A model generated the notes under the pieces. That model saw nothing but the letters and a program-made list of their open reading frames with translations. It made no database searches and was not told the origin of the DNA. This document shows, one piece after another, positions 17,194 through 25,105 of a stretch of 64,000 nt of DNA. The translations under genes were made by a program, and so were the position numbers. The stretch is from Candidatus Desulfovibrio gallistercoris (GTDB lineage Bacteria; Desulfobacterota; Desulfovibrionia; Desulfovibrionales; Desulfovibrionaceae): positions 1 to 64,000 of the forward strand of contig DWYJ01000041.1 in the NCBI GenBank assembly GCA_019118745.1, given 5' to 3'. Position 1 is the first letter of the stretch, and every line of letters starts with the position of its first letter.

Positions 17194-18783
17194 TCAGCCC
17201 AGAATGGCCTTGAGGTCTTCTTCCGGGCTGCTTATGGGCGCGATGCCCCACTTCTCGACCAGCAGGGCGAGGATGTTGGGGGAGACGAAGGCCGGCAGGG
17301 TCGGGCCCAGACGCATGTTGCGGACGCCGAGGGCCAGCAGGGTAAGCAGGATGCTGACGGCCTTCTGTTCGTACCAGGACAGGATGAGCGAGAGCGGCAG
17401 GTCGTTCACGCCGCAGCCCAGGGCCTCAGCCAGGGCCAGGGCCGTGCGCACGGCCGCGTAGGCGTCGTTGCACTGGCCCACGTCCAGCAGGCGGGGCAGG
17501 TCGCCGATGCTGCCGAGATCCTTGTCGAAGAAGCGGAACTTGCCGCAGGCCAGCGTCAGGATGAGGCAGTCGGCGGGGATCTTTTCCACCAGTTCGGTGT
17601 AGTAGTTGCGGCCGGGGCGCGCCCCGTCGCAGCCGCCCACCAGGAAGATATGGCGCAGCTTACCGGCCTTGACGGCATCCAGCACGGCAGGCGCGGCCCC
17701 GAGCAGGGTCTCCCGTCCGAAGCCGGTCAGCACGCTCTTGCCCGGCACGTCCTCGGCAAAGCCGGGCAGCTCCTGCGCCTTGCGGATGACGGCGGAGAAG
17801 TCCCGGCCCGTGCAGTGCGTCAGGCCCGGCCAGCCCACGTTGCCGGAAGTGAAGACCTTGTCCGCGTAGCCGTGCGGGTCCTGGATGCAGTTGGTGGTGA
17901 AGAGCACCGCGCCGGGGAAGGCGGGCAGCTCCTTCTGCTGGTTCTGCCAGGCCGTACCGTAGTGTCCGGCCAGATGGGCATGGGCCCTGAGGGCGGGGTA
18001 GCCGTGCGCGGGCAGCATCTCGCCATGCGTATAGATGTTGATGCCCGTCCCGGCCGTCTGTTCGAGCAGGGCGGCCAGATCGGCCAGGTCATGCCCGGAA
18101 ACGAGGATGGCCTTGCCCTTGCGCTGCCCCAGCGAGACCGGCGTGGGCGAGGGGTGGCCGAACGTGCCGGTATTGCCCTCTTCCAGCAGCTCCATGGCGC
18201 GCAGGTTGGTCTTGCCGCATTCCATGAGCAGCTCCACCCAGCCGTTGAGATCGGGAGCGTTCTCGTCCAGCGGCGTGCCGGCCACCAGGCCCCGGTACAG
18301 GAAGGCGGCCACGGCGGGGTCGCGCCGTCCAAGCACGGCCGCATGGTCGGCATAGGCGGCCACGCCCTTGAGGCCGTAGAGCAGCAGCTGCATGGCCGAG
18401 CGCACGTCTTCGTTGTCGGAAAGGGTATCCGTGCCCGTGGGCAGACCGGCGATGAAGGTCTTCCAGTCCGCCGGCGGTTCGGGGATGCCCGCCGCGCGCG
18501 CCAGTTCGCGCGTCCGCTCCATGCAGGCCTGCTGCAGGGCGGTCAGGGCGTCGGGATCGAAATTGACGTTGGTCAAAGTGGCGAACAGCGCCTTGAAGGC
18601 AAAGTCGTCCACCGGCGCTTCCGTCACGCCGGCGGCGCGGGCGGCCAGGGCCACATCGGCCAGACGGCGCAGTCCGGCCACGAGTTCATCCTGCTGCGCC
18701 GCCACGGCGGCGGTCTTTCCGCAGACGCCGAGGACCGTACAGCCACGGCCTTTGGCGGTTTGCTCACACTGATTGCAAAACAT
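17194..18783 (-). CDS. hcp: Hybrid-cluster protein (hydroxylamine reductase-type)
   Basis: This 529-aa cytoplasmic protein is of class I, as in other Desulfovibrio. The N-terminal cluster ligands are at C3, C6, C15 and C21 (CNQCEQTAKGRGC...CG). Hybrid-cluster ligand regions follow: YTHGEMLPAHGYP, LFTTNCIQDP, GHCTGRDF-type, VGGCDGARPGRNYY and LTLACGKFRF. Hcp reduces NO or hydroxylamine and protects against nitrosative stress. AAGGAG precedes the ATG. The upstream leader is unusual: a MITE-like element lies between the start and the palindromic operators. The gene is followed at 91 bp by the hcpR-like gene. Confidence 0.95.
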   Translation of the reverse strand: MFCNQCEQTAKGRGCTVLGVCGKTAAVAAQQDELVAGLRRLADVALAARAAGVTEAPVDDFAFKALFATLTNVNFDPDALTALQQACMERTRELARAAGIPEPPADWKTFIAGLPTGTDTLSDNEDVRSAMQLLLYGLKGVAAYADHAAVLGRRDPAVAAFLYRGLVAGTPLDENAPDLNGWVELLMECGKTNLRAMELLEEGNTGTFGHPSPTPVSLGQRKGKAILVSGHDLADLAALLEQTAGTGINIYTHGEMLPAHGYPALRAHAHLAGHYGTAWQNQQKELPAFPGAVLFTTNCIQDPHGYADKVFTSGNVGWPGLTHCTGRDFSAVIRKAQELPGFAEDVPGKSVLTGFGRETLLGAAPAVLDAVKAGKLRHIFLVGGCDGARPGRNYYTELVEKIPADCLILTLACGKFRFFDKDLGSIGDLPRLLDVGQCNDAYAAVRTALALAEALGCGVNDLPLSLILSWYEQKAVSILLTLLALGVRNMRLGPTLPAFVSPNILALLVEKWGIAPISSPEEDLKAILG

Positions 18784-18799
18784 GGCTCTTCTCCTTGAA

Positions 18800-18938
18800 C
18801 GTTTTCCGTTCGGAACGCTTAGCGCCCCAAACCTTGCGGCCTGTCGCTTCGCGGGAAAAACGCGGTTTTCCGCGTGCTTTTGGCCGGGCGGCGCTGTACT
18901 GCGCGCCTCGCGTCTTGCCTTTTTCACCGGCAAAACGC
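18800..18938 (-). repeat. Hairpin-rich MITE-like element, copy B (in the hcp leader)
   Basis: Read on the minus strand the element starts GGGCGTTTTGCCGGTGAAAA, pairs GCGTTTTGCC with GGCAAGACGC, and ends GAACGGAAAACG. It lies between the two TGTGA operators and the hcp ribosome site, so an hcp transcript would carry it in its 5' leader. Confidence 0.7.
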
Positions 18939-18986
18939 CCTTGAGGGAAGTGATGTTCCACTTGACCACAGGACAGCATGGCATTC

Positions 18987-19002
18987 TGTGATGGTGCTCA
19001 CA
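18987..19002. promoter_or_regulatory. TGTGA-N6-TCACA palindrome 1 (hcp/MFS region)
   Basis: TGTGATGGTGCTCACA is a perfect Crp/HcpR-type palindrome in its outer five bases on each side. It lies 204 bp before hcp and 113 bp before the MFS gene. Confidence 0.65.
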
Positions 19003-19025
19003 AAAGCGGCAGGTGCGCGCCATTT

Positions 19026-19041
19026 TGTGACCACGGTCACA
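19026..19041. promoter_or_regulatory. TGTGA-N6-TCACA palindrome 2 (hcp/MFS region)
   Basis: TGTGACCACGGTCACA has perfect arms and also pairs inward (ACC/GGT). Its centre is 39 bp from that of site 1. A TATAGT hexamer at about 19081 would put this site near -60 for the MFS gene, a usual activator position. Confidence 0.7.
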
Positions 19042-19114
19042 CTTTTGTCAAATACCGCAAGCAATTCCGGAGCATTGCCGTATAGTGGGGCGAAACGCCC
19101 GGCGAGGAGGCAAC

Positions 19115-20287
19115 ATGAGCGCCGATACCCGTCTCTGGACCAAGGATTTCGTGGCGGTCACCCTGGCCAACTTTTTCTTGATGATCAACTATTTCATGCT
19201 GATCGTCGTCATGGCCGACTATGCCATGACCACGTTCGGCGCGGTGCCTGCGCTGGCCGGGGCCGCCAGCAGCATGTTCATCGTGGGGGCGCTGGTGGCG
19301 CGCCTCTTTGCCGGGGCCTTCATGCAGACCTGGGGACACCGGGCCATCGCGCTGGTGGGCATCGGCTGCGATCTGCTGTTCTCGCTGACCTATTTTGTGA
19401 CCGGCTCTCTGTTCCTGCTGCTGGCTGTGCGCTTCTTGCACGGCTGCGCCTACGGCGCTGCCTCCACGGCGCTGGGCACCATCGTCTCCCGCATGGTGCC
19501 TGAGGCCCGGCGCGGCGAAGGGCTCGGCTACTACATGTTGAGCAATGCCCTGTCCGCGGCAGTGGGGCCGTTCATCGGCGTTTCCCTGCTGCGCAGCGGT
19601 TCCTTTGACCTGCATTTTGCGCTCTGCATCTTTTTTGCCTGTCTGTGCCTCGTGGCGGCCATGTGTTCTCGTGCCCTCTGGCTGGGCGGGCCCAGCCATG
19701 CCGGTGTGCTCTTCATCCGGCCCCTTTGGCGCAACTTTCTGGAGCCCTGCGCCCTGCCCGTGAGCTGGCTGGCCTTTCTCATCTACGTCGCCTATTCCAG
19801 CATCCTGACCTTCCTCACGCCCTACGCCAAGGAGCTTTCCCTTGCCGGGACGGCCAGCGTCTTCTTTATTATCTATTCGGCAGCCATGCTGGTCACCCGC
19901 CCGGCCGCAGGCCGGGTCTTCGACCGGCGCGGGCCGGATTACGTCATGTATCCGGCCATAGCGGTCCTGGCGGCGGGCATCCTGCTGCTGTCCTTCTGCA
20001 ACGGCAGCCTGCTCATGCTGCTTTCCGGAGCGTGCATCGGCGCGGGCATCGGCGTGCTCCAGTCCTGCGGCCTGACCATCGCGGTGCAGGCCTCGCCGGA
20101 GGAACATGTGGGGCTGGCCAATTCCACGTATTATATCTTCATGGATATCGCCGTGGGCTTCGGGCCGACGGTCCTGGGCCTGCTGCAGCCCTTCACCGGG
20201 TACCGCGGCATGTACGTGGGCATGGCGCTGCTCTGCGTCTGCTGCCTGCCGGTGTATGCGCGCATCCGACCGCGCGCCCGGCGCTGA
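19115..20287 (+). CDS. MFS transporter
   Basis: This 390-aa inner-membrane protein has about 12 hydrophobic helices. It carries the loop 2-3 pattern of the major facilitator family (GALVARLFAGAFMQTWGHR) and a second-half GRVFDRRGPDYV equivalent. Soluble domains are absent. GAGGAGG precedes the ATG at 19115; a GTG-type upstream frame from 19085 lacks a ribosome site. The gene is divergent from hcp across two HcpR-type palindromes, so it is likely in the nitrosative-stress regulon. The substrate is unknown. Confidence 0.88.
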   Translation: MSADTRLWTKDFVAVTLANFFLMINYFMLIVVMADYAMTTFGAVPALAGAASSMFIVGALVARLFAGAFMQTWGHRAIALVGIGCDLLFSLTYFVTGSLFLLLAVRFLHGCAYGAASTALGTIVSRMVPEARRGEGLGYYMLSNALSAAVGPFIGVSLLRSGSFDLHFALCIFFACLCLVAAMCSRALWLGGPSHAGVLFIRPLWRNFLEPCALPVSWLAFLIYVAYSSILTFLTPYAKELSLAGTASVFFIIYSAAMLVTRPAAGRVFDRRGPDYVMYPAIAVLAAGILLLSFCNGSLLMLLSGACIGAGIGVLQSCGLTIAVQASPEEHVGLANSTYYIFMDIAVGFGPTVLGLLQPFTGYRGMYVGMALLCVCCLPVYARIRPRARR

Positions 20288-20385
20288 ATCCCGCTCCGGC
20301 GGCAGAAGGCTGGACTTTGCCTGAAAAACAGGCTATGTGATGCCGTTACATCAAACGGGGAAAATACCCCATGCTGGAGGAACTC

Positions 20386-20496
20386 ATGGCTCACAAGAAG
20401 ATCGAGCGCAAGAAAGAACTGGATCGCCGCCGTCATCGCCGCGCCCAGCGTCTCAAGCAGCGCGTGCGCGAAGCCAAGGCTGCCGCCAAGAACTAG
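20386..20496 (+). CDS. Small basic 36-aa protein
   Basis: The frame encodes 36 residues, starting MAHKKIERKKELDRRR and ending AKAAAKN, almost all Lys, Arg, Glu and Ala, likely one long charged helix. CTGGAGGAACTC gives a strong ribosome site 5 bases before the ATG. The codon use matches neighbouring genes. It lies 98 bp after the MFS gene and is followed by a hairpin (20495-20522). I do not recognise a named family; the composition would suit nucleic-acid or ribosome contact, which is only an inference. Confidence 0.6.
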   Translation: MAHKKIERKKELDRRRHRRAQRLKQRVREAKAAAKN

Positions 20497-20770
20497 AGCG
20501 GTCACACGCCAGGCGTGGCCGCTCCGGCGGACGCGGGAGCGGACGCCCGCACCCGGGCAGGCGGAAAACATGAGCTTTTCCGCCGCACGGGCAGTGCAGC
20601 CATCGCACGGACCGCACAGCACGTGGCCAGGCAGCAGGGGCTGCGGCGCGGCCTGCCTTCCCATCCGGGCACATGGCGTGAGCATGTGCGGCATGCCGCA
20701 TCCCGAAAGATAACTTTTTTCTACGGCCGACGGCCCTTGCGGGCTGTTCTGGCCGCTATTGGCGTCTGTT
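20497..20770. other. 274-bp gap after the 36-aa ORF
   Basis: A G/C-rich imperfect hairpin starts at the stop codon (AGCGGTCACACGCC facing GGCGTGGCCGCT, 20495-20522) and may act as a terminator, though no T-run follows. The rest holds CATGTGC/GCATGC-rich sequence and an AACTTTTTTCT patch at about 20710. I see no gene. Confidence 0.4.
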
Positions 20771-21073
20771 ATGCCCATTTACGAATATCAGTGCCCCAAG
20801 TGTCAGCATGTGTTTGAGGAGATGGTCTCCCTCTCGCAGGCGCATGGCGAGGAACCCTGTCCCCTGTGCGGCGCGCTCTCGCCGCGCATGATCTCCCACA
20901 CCTCCTTCGTCCTCAAGGGCGGCGGCTGGTACGTCAGCGACTACGGCTACCGCAAGGGCATCAAGGAGGACGGGGGCAGCTCCGCCTCGGAGACGAAAGC
21001 CTCCTCCGGCGGCGATGCCGCCGCGCCTGCCGCTCCGTCCGCATCAGGCACGCAAACCACGCCGTCCGCATAG
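20771..21073 (+). CDS. FmdB family zinc-ribbon protein
   Basis: This 100-aa protein begins MPIYEYQCPKCQHVFEE and has a second pair CPLCG at about residue 37, the CxxC...CxxC zinc ribbon of the FmdB/CxxC_CXXC_SSSS family. GGGWYVSDYGY follows, then a disordered Ser/Ala/Gly tail. The ribosome site is weak. The family is thought to be regulatory, from the old link to amide-induced genes, but is not characterised. The purB start lies 9 bp downstream, so it heads the purB-pyrE operon. Confidence 0.88.
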   Translation: MPIYEYQCPKCQHVFEEMVSLSQAHGEEPCPLCGALSPRMISHTSFVLKGGGWYVSDYGYRKGIKEDGGSSASETKASSGGDAAAPAAPSASGTQTTPSA

Positions 21074-21082
21074 GATTATTCC

Positions 21083-22396
21083 ATGATCGATCGCTACACC
21101 CGCCCGGAGATGGGCCAAATCTGGACACTGGAAAACCGTTACCGCGCCTGGCTGGAAGTGGAGCTGGCGGTATGCGAAGGCTGGGCCGAACTGGGCCGCA
21201 TCCCGGCCGAGGCGGTGGAGGTCATCCGCCGCAAGGCCGTCATCGACGTGGACCGCATCCAGGAGATCGAGCAGACGACCCGTCACGACGTCATCGCCTT
21301 CCTCACCTCGCTGGAAGAGAAGATCGGCCCGGAAGCCCGTTACATCCATCTGGGCTGTACCTCGTCCGACATCGTGGACACGGCCAACGGCTATCTTTTC
21401 CTGCAGGCGGGCAAGCTCATCCTGGCGGACATGGACATGCTGCTGGCCTCGCTGCGGCGGCTGGCCGAAAAGTACAAGGGCGTCCTCTGCATGGGGCGCA
21501 CCCACGGCATCCATGCCGAGCCCACGAGCTTCGGGCTCAAGATGGTGGGCTTCTATGCCGAGTTCGCGCGGCATCTGGAACGGGTGAAGGCCGGACTGGA
21601 GAGCGTGCGCGTGGGCAAGCTCTCCGGCGCGGTGGGCACCTACGCCTTCCTTTCGCCGGAGCTGGAAGCCGGGGCGCTCAAGCGTCTCGGCCTGGAAGTG
21701 GACCCGCACTCCACCCAGATCGTGCAGCGTGACCGCTATGCGCATTTCTTCACCTCGCTGGCCATCCTTGCGGGCGGGGTGGAGCGCCTTTGCGTGGAGC
21801 TGCGCCACCTCCAGCGCACCGAAGTGCTGGAAGTGGAAGAGGGCTTCGGCAAGGGGCAGAAGGGCTCCTCGGCCATGCCCCACAAAAAGAACCCCATCTC
21901 CGCGGAGAACATGTGCGGCCTGGCCCGCCTGCTGCGCGGCAACGCGCTGGCCTCGCTGGAGAACCAGGCGCTCTGGCATGAGCGGGACATCAGCCACTCT
22001 TCCGTGGAGCGCGTCATCATGCCCGACTCCACCATCCTTGCGGACTACATCCTCAACCGGCTGGCCCGCCTGCTGGACGGGCTGGTGGTCAAGCCCGAGC
22101 GCATGCAGGAGAACATGGACCGCTCTTTCGGCCTCTACTTCTCGCAGCGCGTGCTGACGGCCCTCATTGCCACCGGCATGCCGCGCCAGCAGGCTTACGA
22201 AGCCGTGCAGCGCCTGGCCATGCAGAGCTGGGAGAGCCGCCGTCCCTTCCCGGAACTGGTGCGCGCCGATGCCGCCATGCGGGAGAAGCTGGGCGCGCAG
22301 CTCGACGAGGATACGGCGGACGGACTGTTCGATCCCGCCTTCTATCTGCGGCATGAGGACGAGATCTATGCTCGCGTCCTTGGCCGCACGGAGTAA
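21083..22396 (+). CDS. purB: Adenylosuccinate lyase
   Basis: This 437-aa enzyme of the fumarase/aspartase superfamily catalyses two steps of purine synthesis: SAICAR to AICAR, and adenylosuccinate to AMP, each releasing fumarate. Visible motifs are HLGCTSSDIVDT (about 93-104), GRTHGIHAEPTSFG and the signature GSSAMPHKKNPISAEN (about 262-277). Length and the short N-terminus fit the bacterial/thermophile-type enzyme. The start directly follows the FmdB-type gene, and pyrE begins 3 bp after its stop. Confidence 0.96.
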   Translation: MIDRYTRPEMGQIWTLENRYRAWLEVELAVCEGWAELGRIPAEAVEVIRRKAVIDVDRIQEIEQTTRHDVIAFLTSLEEKIGPEARYIHLGCTSSDIVDTANGYLFLQAGKLILADMDMLLASLRRLAEKYKGVLCMGRTHGIHAEPTSFGLKMVGFYAEFARHLERVKAGLESVRVGKLSGAVGTYAFLSPELEAGALKRLGLEVDPHSTQIVQRDRYAHFFTSLAILAGGVERLCVELRHLQRTEVLEVEEGFGKGQKGSSAMPHKKNPISAENMCGLARLLRGNALASLENQALWHERDISHSSVERVIMPDSTILADYILNRLARLLDGLVVKPERMQENMDRSFGLYFSQRVLTALIATGMPRQQAYEAVQRLAMQSWESRRPFPELVRADAAMREKLGAQLDEDTADGLFDPAFYLRHEDEIYARVLGRTE

Positions 22397-22399
22397 GTC

Positions 22400-22969
22400 A
22401 TGACGGAAGACATGATGCAGCTCAAGCGGCGTCTTGCACGCCTGCTGGTGGAAAAATCCTACCGCGAGGGGGACTTCGTCCTCGCCTCCGGCCGTCGCAG
22501 CGACTACTATTTCGATTGCCGGGTGACGGCCCTGCACGCGGAAGGCTCGTGGCTCATCGGCTCCCTCTTCAATCATCTGCTCGCCGACCTGCCCATCGTG
22601 GGCGTGGGCGGCATGACCATGGGCGCTGACCCGCTGGTGTCCGCCACCACGGTCATCTCCCACACGCTGGGCCGCCCCCTGCACGGCATGCTTGTGCGCA
22701 AGGAAGCCAAGGGACACGGCACCGGCCAGTATGTGGAGGGGCTCGGCAACTTCACTGCCGGCGACAAGGTCGCCATGCTGGAGGATGTGGTGACCACGGG
22801 CGGGTCTCTGCTCAAGGCCTGCGACCGGGTACGAGATGCGGGGATGGAGATCGTGGCCGTGTGCGCCATTCTGGATCGTGAGGAGGGGGGTCGTGAAAAA
22901 CTCCGTGACGCGGGCTATGACCTGCGGGCGCTGTTCACACGCAAGGAACTTGTGGAACTGGCCCGCTAG
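22400..22969 (+). CDS. pyrE: Orotate phosphoribosyltransferase
   Basis: This 189-aa enzyme joins orotate with PRPP to give OMP in pyrimidine synthesis. The PRPP-binding motif is VAMLEDVVTTGGSLL (about 124-138). LASGRRSDYYFDCR near the N-terminus and LVRKEAKGHGTGQYVEG (flexible loop) fit the family. It follows purB by 3 bp, so one transcript carries both purine and pyrimidine genes. The next gene probably begins inside the pyrE 3' end. Confidence 0.95.
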   Translation: MTEDMMQLKRRLARLLVEKSYREGDFVLASGRRSDYYFDCRVTALHAEGSWLIGSLFNHLLADLPIVGVGGMTMGADPLVSATTVISHTLGRPLHGMLVRKEAKGHGTGQYVEGLGNFTAGDKVAMLEDVVTTGGSLLKACDRVRDAGMEIVAVCAILDREEGGREKLRDAGYDLRALFTRKELVELAR

Positions 22970-25103
22970 GAGGGATGCCGGGCCCCATCCCCGCTGCCGC
23001 ACGGCCGCAAAGGGGCTTTGCCGCCTGCTGGCCGCCGGCTGCCTGGGCCTGAGCCTGGTTTTCCCTGCCTACGCCGACAACTGGCAGGCCCCTCTGGTTG
23101 ACGAGGGCCTGCCTTCACATCTTGTGGCGGTGGACAAACACCGTCAGTCCTTTCTGTTTTTCGAGCGCAAGAGCCCGCTGCGGCTCAAGTACACCTTCCC
23201 CTGCACGACAGGACAGGTCCCCGGCGACAAGCAGGTCATCAACGACAAGCGCACGCCCGAGGGCATCTATTTCGTCGAATACAAGATCGCCAGCGGCCTG
23301 GACTTTGCGGAATACGGCGGCGTCGCCTACACGCTGAACTACCCCAACCCCGTGGACAGGCTGCGCGGCAAGACCGGTCACGGCATCTGGATCCACAGCA
23401 AGGGCTTCGGCATCTTCCCGCGCGACACGCGCGGCTGCGTGGCCATCGGCCTGCAGGACATTGATACCGTGGGGCCGAGCCTCGTTCCCGGCACCGCCGT
23501 GGTGCTGGCCCACGCCGTGGATGAGAACAATGTGCCCCAGCGCGATGACGGCACGGCCCGCTATCTGCGCCACCGCATGCAGCAGTGGAGCGATGCCTGG
23601 GCCGCCCGTTCGGAAAAGATGTTCGATTTTTACGACGGCGCGGCCTACAGCAAGGCCACCGAGGATTTCGGCAAGTTCCGTCAGAACAAGCAGCGTCTGT
23701 TCAAGATGCTGTCCTTCATCAAGATCATCAACCGGGACATCCATGTGCTGCAGGGGCCGGGCTACTGGGTCACCTGGTCGGAGCAGTTCTACACCGCCTC
23801 CAACCTCTCCACCGAAGGGGTGCGCCGTCTGTACTGGCAGAAGGACGCCAAGGGCGAGTTCCGTATCGTCGGCATGGAATGGACGCCGCGGGACATGGGC
23901 ATGCTGGCCGAGTTCAAGCAGGGGAAGCTCATCGCCCAGGCCCTGCCTGTCCTGAGCGACGGCAGCGAAGGTCCTTCGCGGCCCGCGCTGGACATGCCGG
24001 AAAGCGCCGCCGACGAGAAGGCCGCCGCGGCCGCGGGCAGCGAACAGGAACGCCTGCTGGCGGCGGACGCGCTGGTGCCCCGCAATCGTCCGACGCAGAT
24101 CACCGGAGAGATCAACTGGGGCAGCGGGGCGACGCTCGATACCCTGCGCCCTGATGAACGGGAGCTTTCCCTGACGGGCGGCGAGGGGGCCGCCGGCACG
24201 GAGACGCCGCAGGAAACGGCGGCGCCCGCGCAGGCGCAGCCTGAGACCGTCGCCGCCGGCGAGCCGCAGAAAGCGGCCGAAGCGGTCACGCCCCCCGCAC
24301 CGGAACCGGCCACGCCTCCGCCACCCCCGGCGCTGGAGCTGACGCCGTCCCTGCGCGAGGAGCTCACGGCGCGGGCGTCGGCCTGGCTCTCGGCCTATGC
24401 CGGACGGGATACGAGGGCCGAGGCGCTGGAGAGCGGCTACTACGACGTCAAGGGTTTCAACAAGACGGCGGGGCTGCCCCGCGGCCTGAGCCTCGCGCAG
24501 GAGCGTCGCGAACGGCAGCGCCTGCTGCGCTCGCCCTGGCTGCGCATCTATCCCGGCGCGCAGGAGTGGTCCGTGGACGGCCAGACGGCCCACTGCCGCC
24601 TGCCGGTGCTTTTCGTCGGCCAGCGCGGCATCGAGGAAGGCCTGCGGGAACTCTGGTGGCAGCGCGGCGAGGATGGCGTGTTTCGTCTGGTCGCCGGCCG
24701 CTGGACGCCCGGTGAGCACGGCCTGTCCACGGTCTATCTGGAAGCCGCCAGCGGCGAGGCCAGCGCCATGCTCGAGCGCTGGCGCGCAGCCTGGGAGAAG
24801 GCCGATCTGGACGCCTATATCGCCTGCTATACCGCCGACGCCCTGCAGCAGGGACGGCGCGGGGCCCGCAATCTGCGCCAGCAGAAGCAGAACCTCTGGC
24901 AGCGGGTCACCCCCACCCTCGTGCAGCTCAGCGGCATGCGCTTCACGCTGGACAAGAAGGGCCTGCGGGCCGACATGATGCAGAACTACGCCGACAGCAA
25001 GGGCATGAGCGACCGGGGGACCAAGACCCTGTTGCTGGAATACGACGGGACGAGCTGGCGCATCGCCCGTGAAGACTGGGCGGCCGAACCGTCCGCACGC
25101 TAG
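22893..25103 (+). CDS. L,D-transpeptidase (YkuD) protein with three NTF2-like repeats
   Basis: This roughly 736-aa exported protein has a signal-like stretch ending FPAYA before DNWQAP. The YkuD domain follows with the catalytic pattern HGIWIHSKGF ... RDTRGCVAI (Cys codon at 23435-23437), as in enzymes making 3-3 cross-links or anchoring proteins to peptidoglycan. Then come three copies of an NTF2/Cds6-C-like domain, each beginning like WRAAWEKADLDAYIACYTAD or WSDAWAARSEKMFDFYDG; copies 1 and 2 are split by a Pro/Ala-rich linker. The start is unsettled: GTG at 22893 has GAGGAGGGGG upstream but overlaps pyrE by 77 bp. The ATG at 22976 behind AGGAGGG is out of frame. Confidence 0.78.
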   Translation: MKNSVTRAMTCGRCSHARNLWNWPARRDAGPHPRCRTAAKGLCRLLAAGCLGLSLVFPAYADNWQAPLVDEGLPSHLVAVDKHRQSFLFFERKSPLRLKYTFPCTTGQVPGDKQVINDKRTPEGIYFVEYKIASGLDFAEYGGVAYTLNYPNPVDRLRGKTGHGIWIHSKGFGIFPRDTRGCVAIGLQDIDTVGPSLVPGTAVVLAHAVDENNVPQRDDGTARYLRHRMQQWSDAWAARSEKMFDFYDGAAYSKATEDFGKFRQNKQRLFKMLSFIKIINRDIHVLQGPGYWVTWSEQFYTASNLSTEGVRRLYWQKDAKGEFRIVGMEWTPRDMGMLAEFKQGKLIAQALPVLSDGSEGPSRPALDMPESAADEKAAAAAGSEQERLLAADALVPRNRPTQITGEINWGSGATLDTLRPDERELSLTGGEGAAGTETPQETAAPAQAQPETVAAGEPQKAAEAVTPPAPEPATPPPPPALELTPSLREELTARASAWLSAYAGRDTRAEALESGYYDVKGFNKTAGLPRGLSLAQERRERQRLLRSPWLRIYPGAQEWSVDGQTAHCRLPVLFVGQRGIEEGLRELWWQRGEDGVFRLVAGRWTPGEHGLSTVYLEAASGEASAMLERWRAAWEKADLDAYIACYTADALQQGRRGARNLRQQKQNLWQRVTPTLVQLSGMRFTLDKKGLRADMMQNYADSKGMSDRGTKTLLLEYDGTSWRIAREDWAAEPSAR

Positions 25104-25105
25104 GC

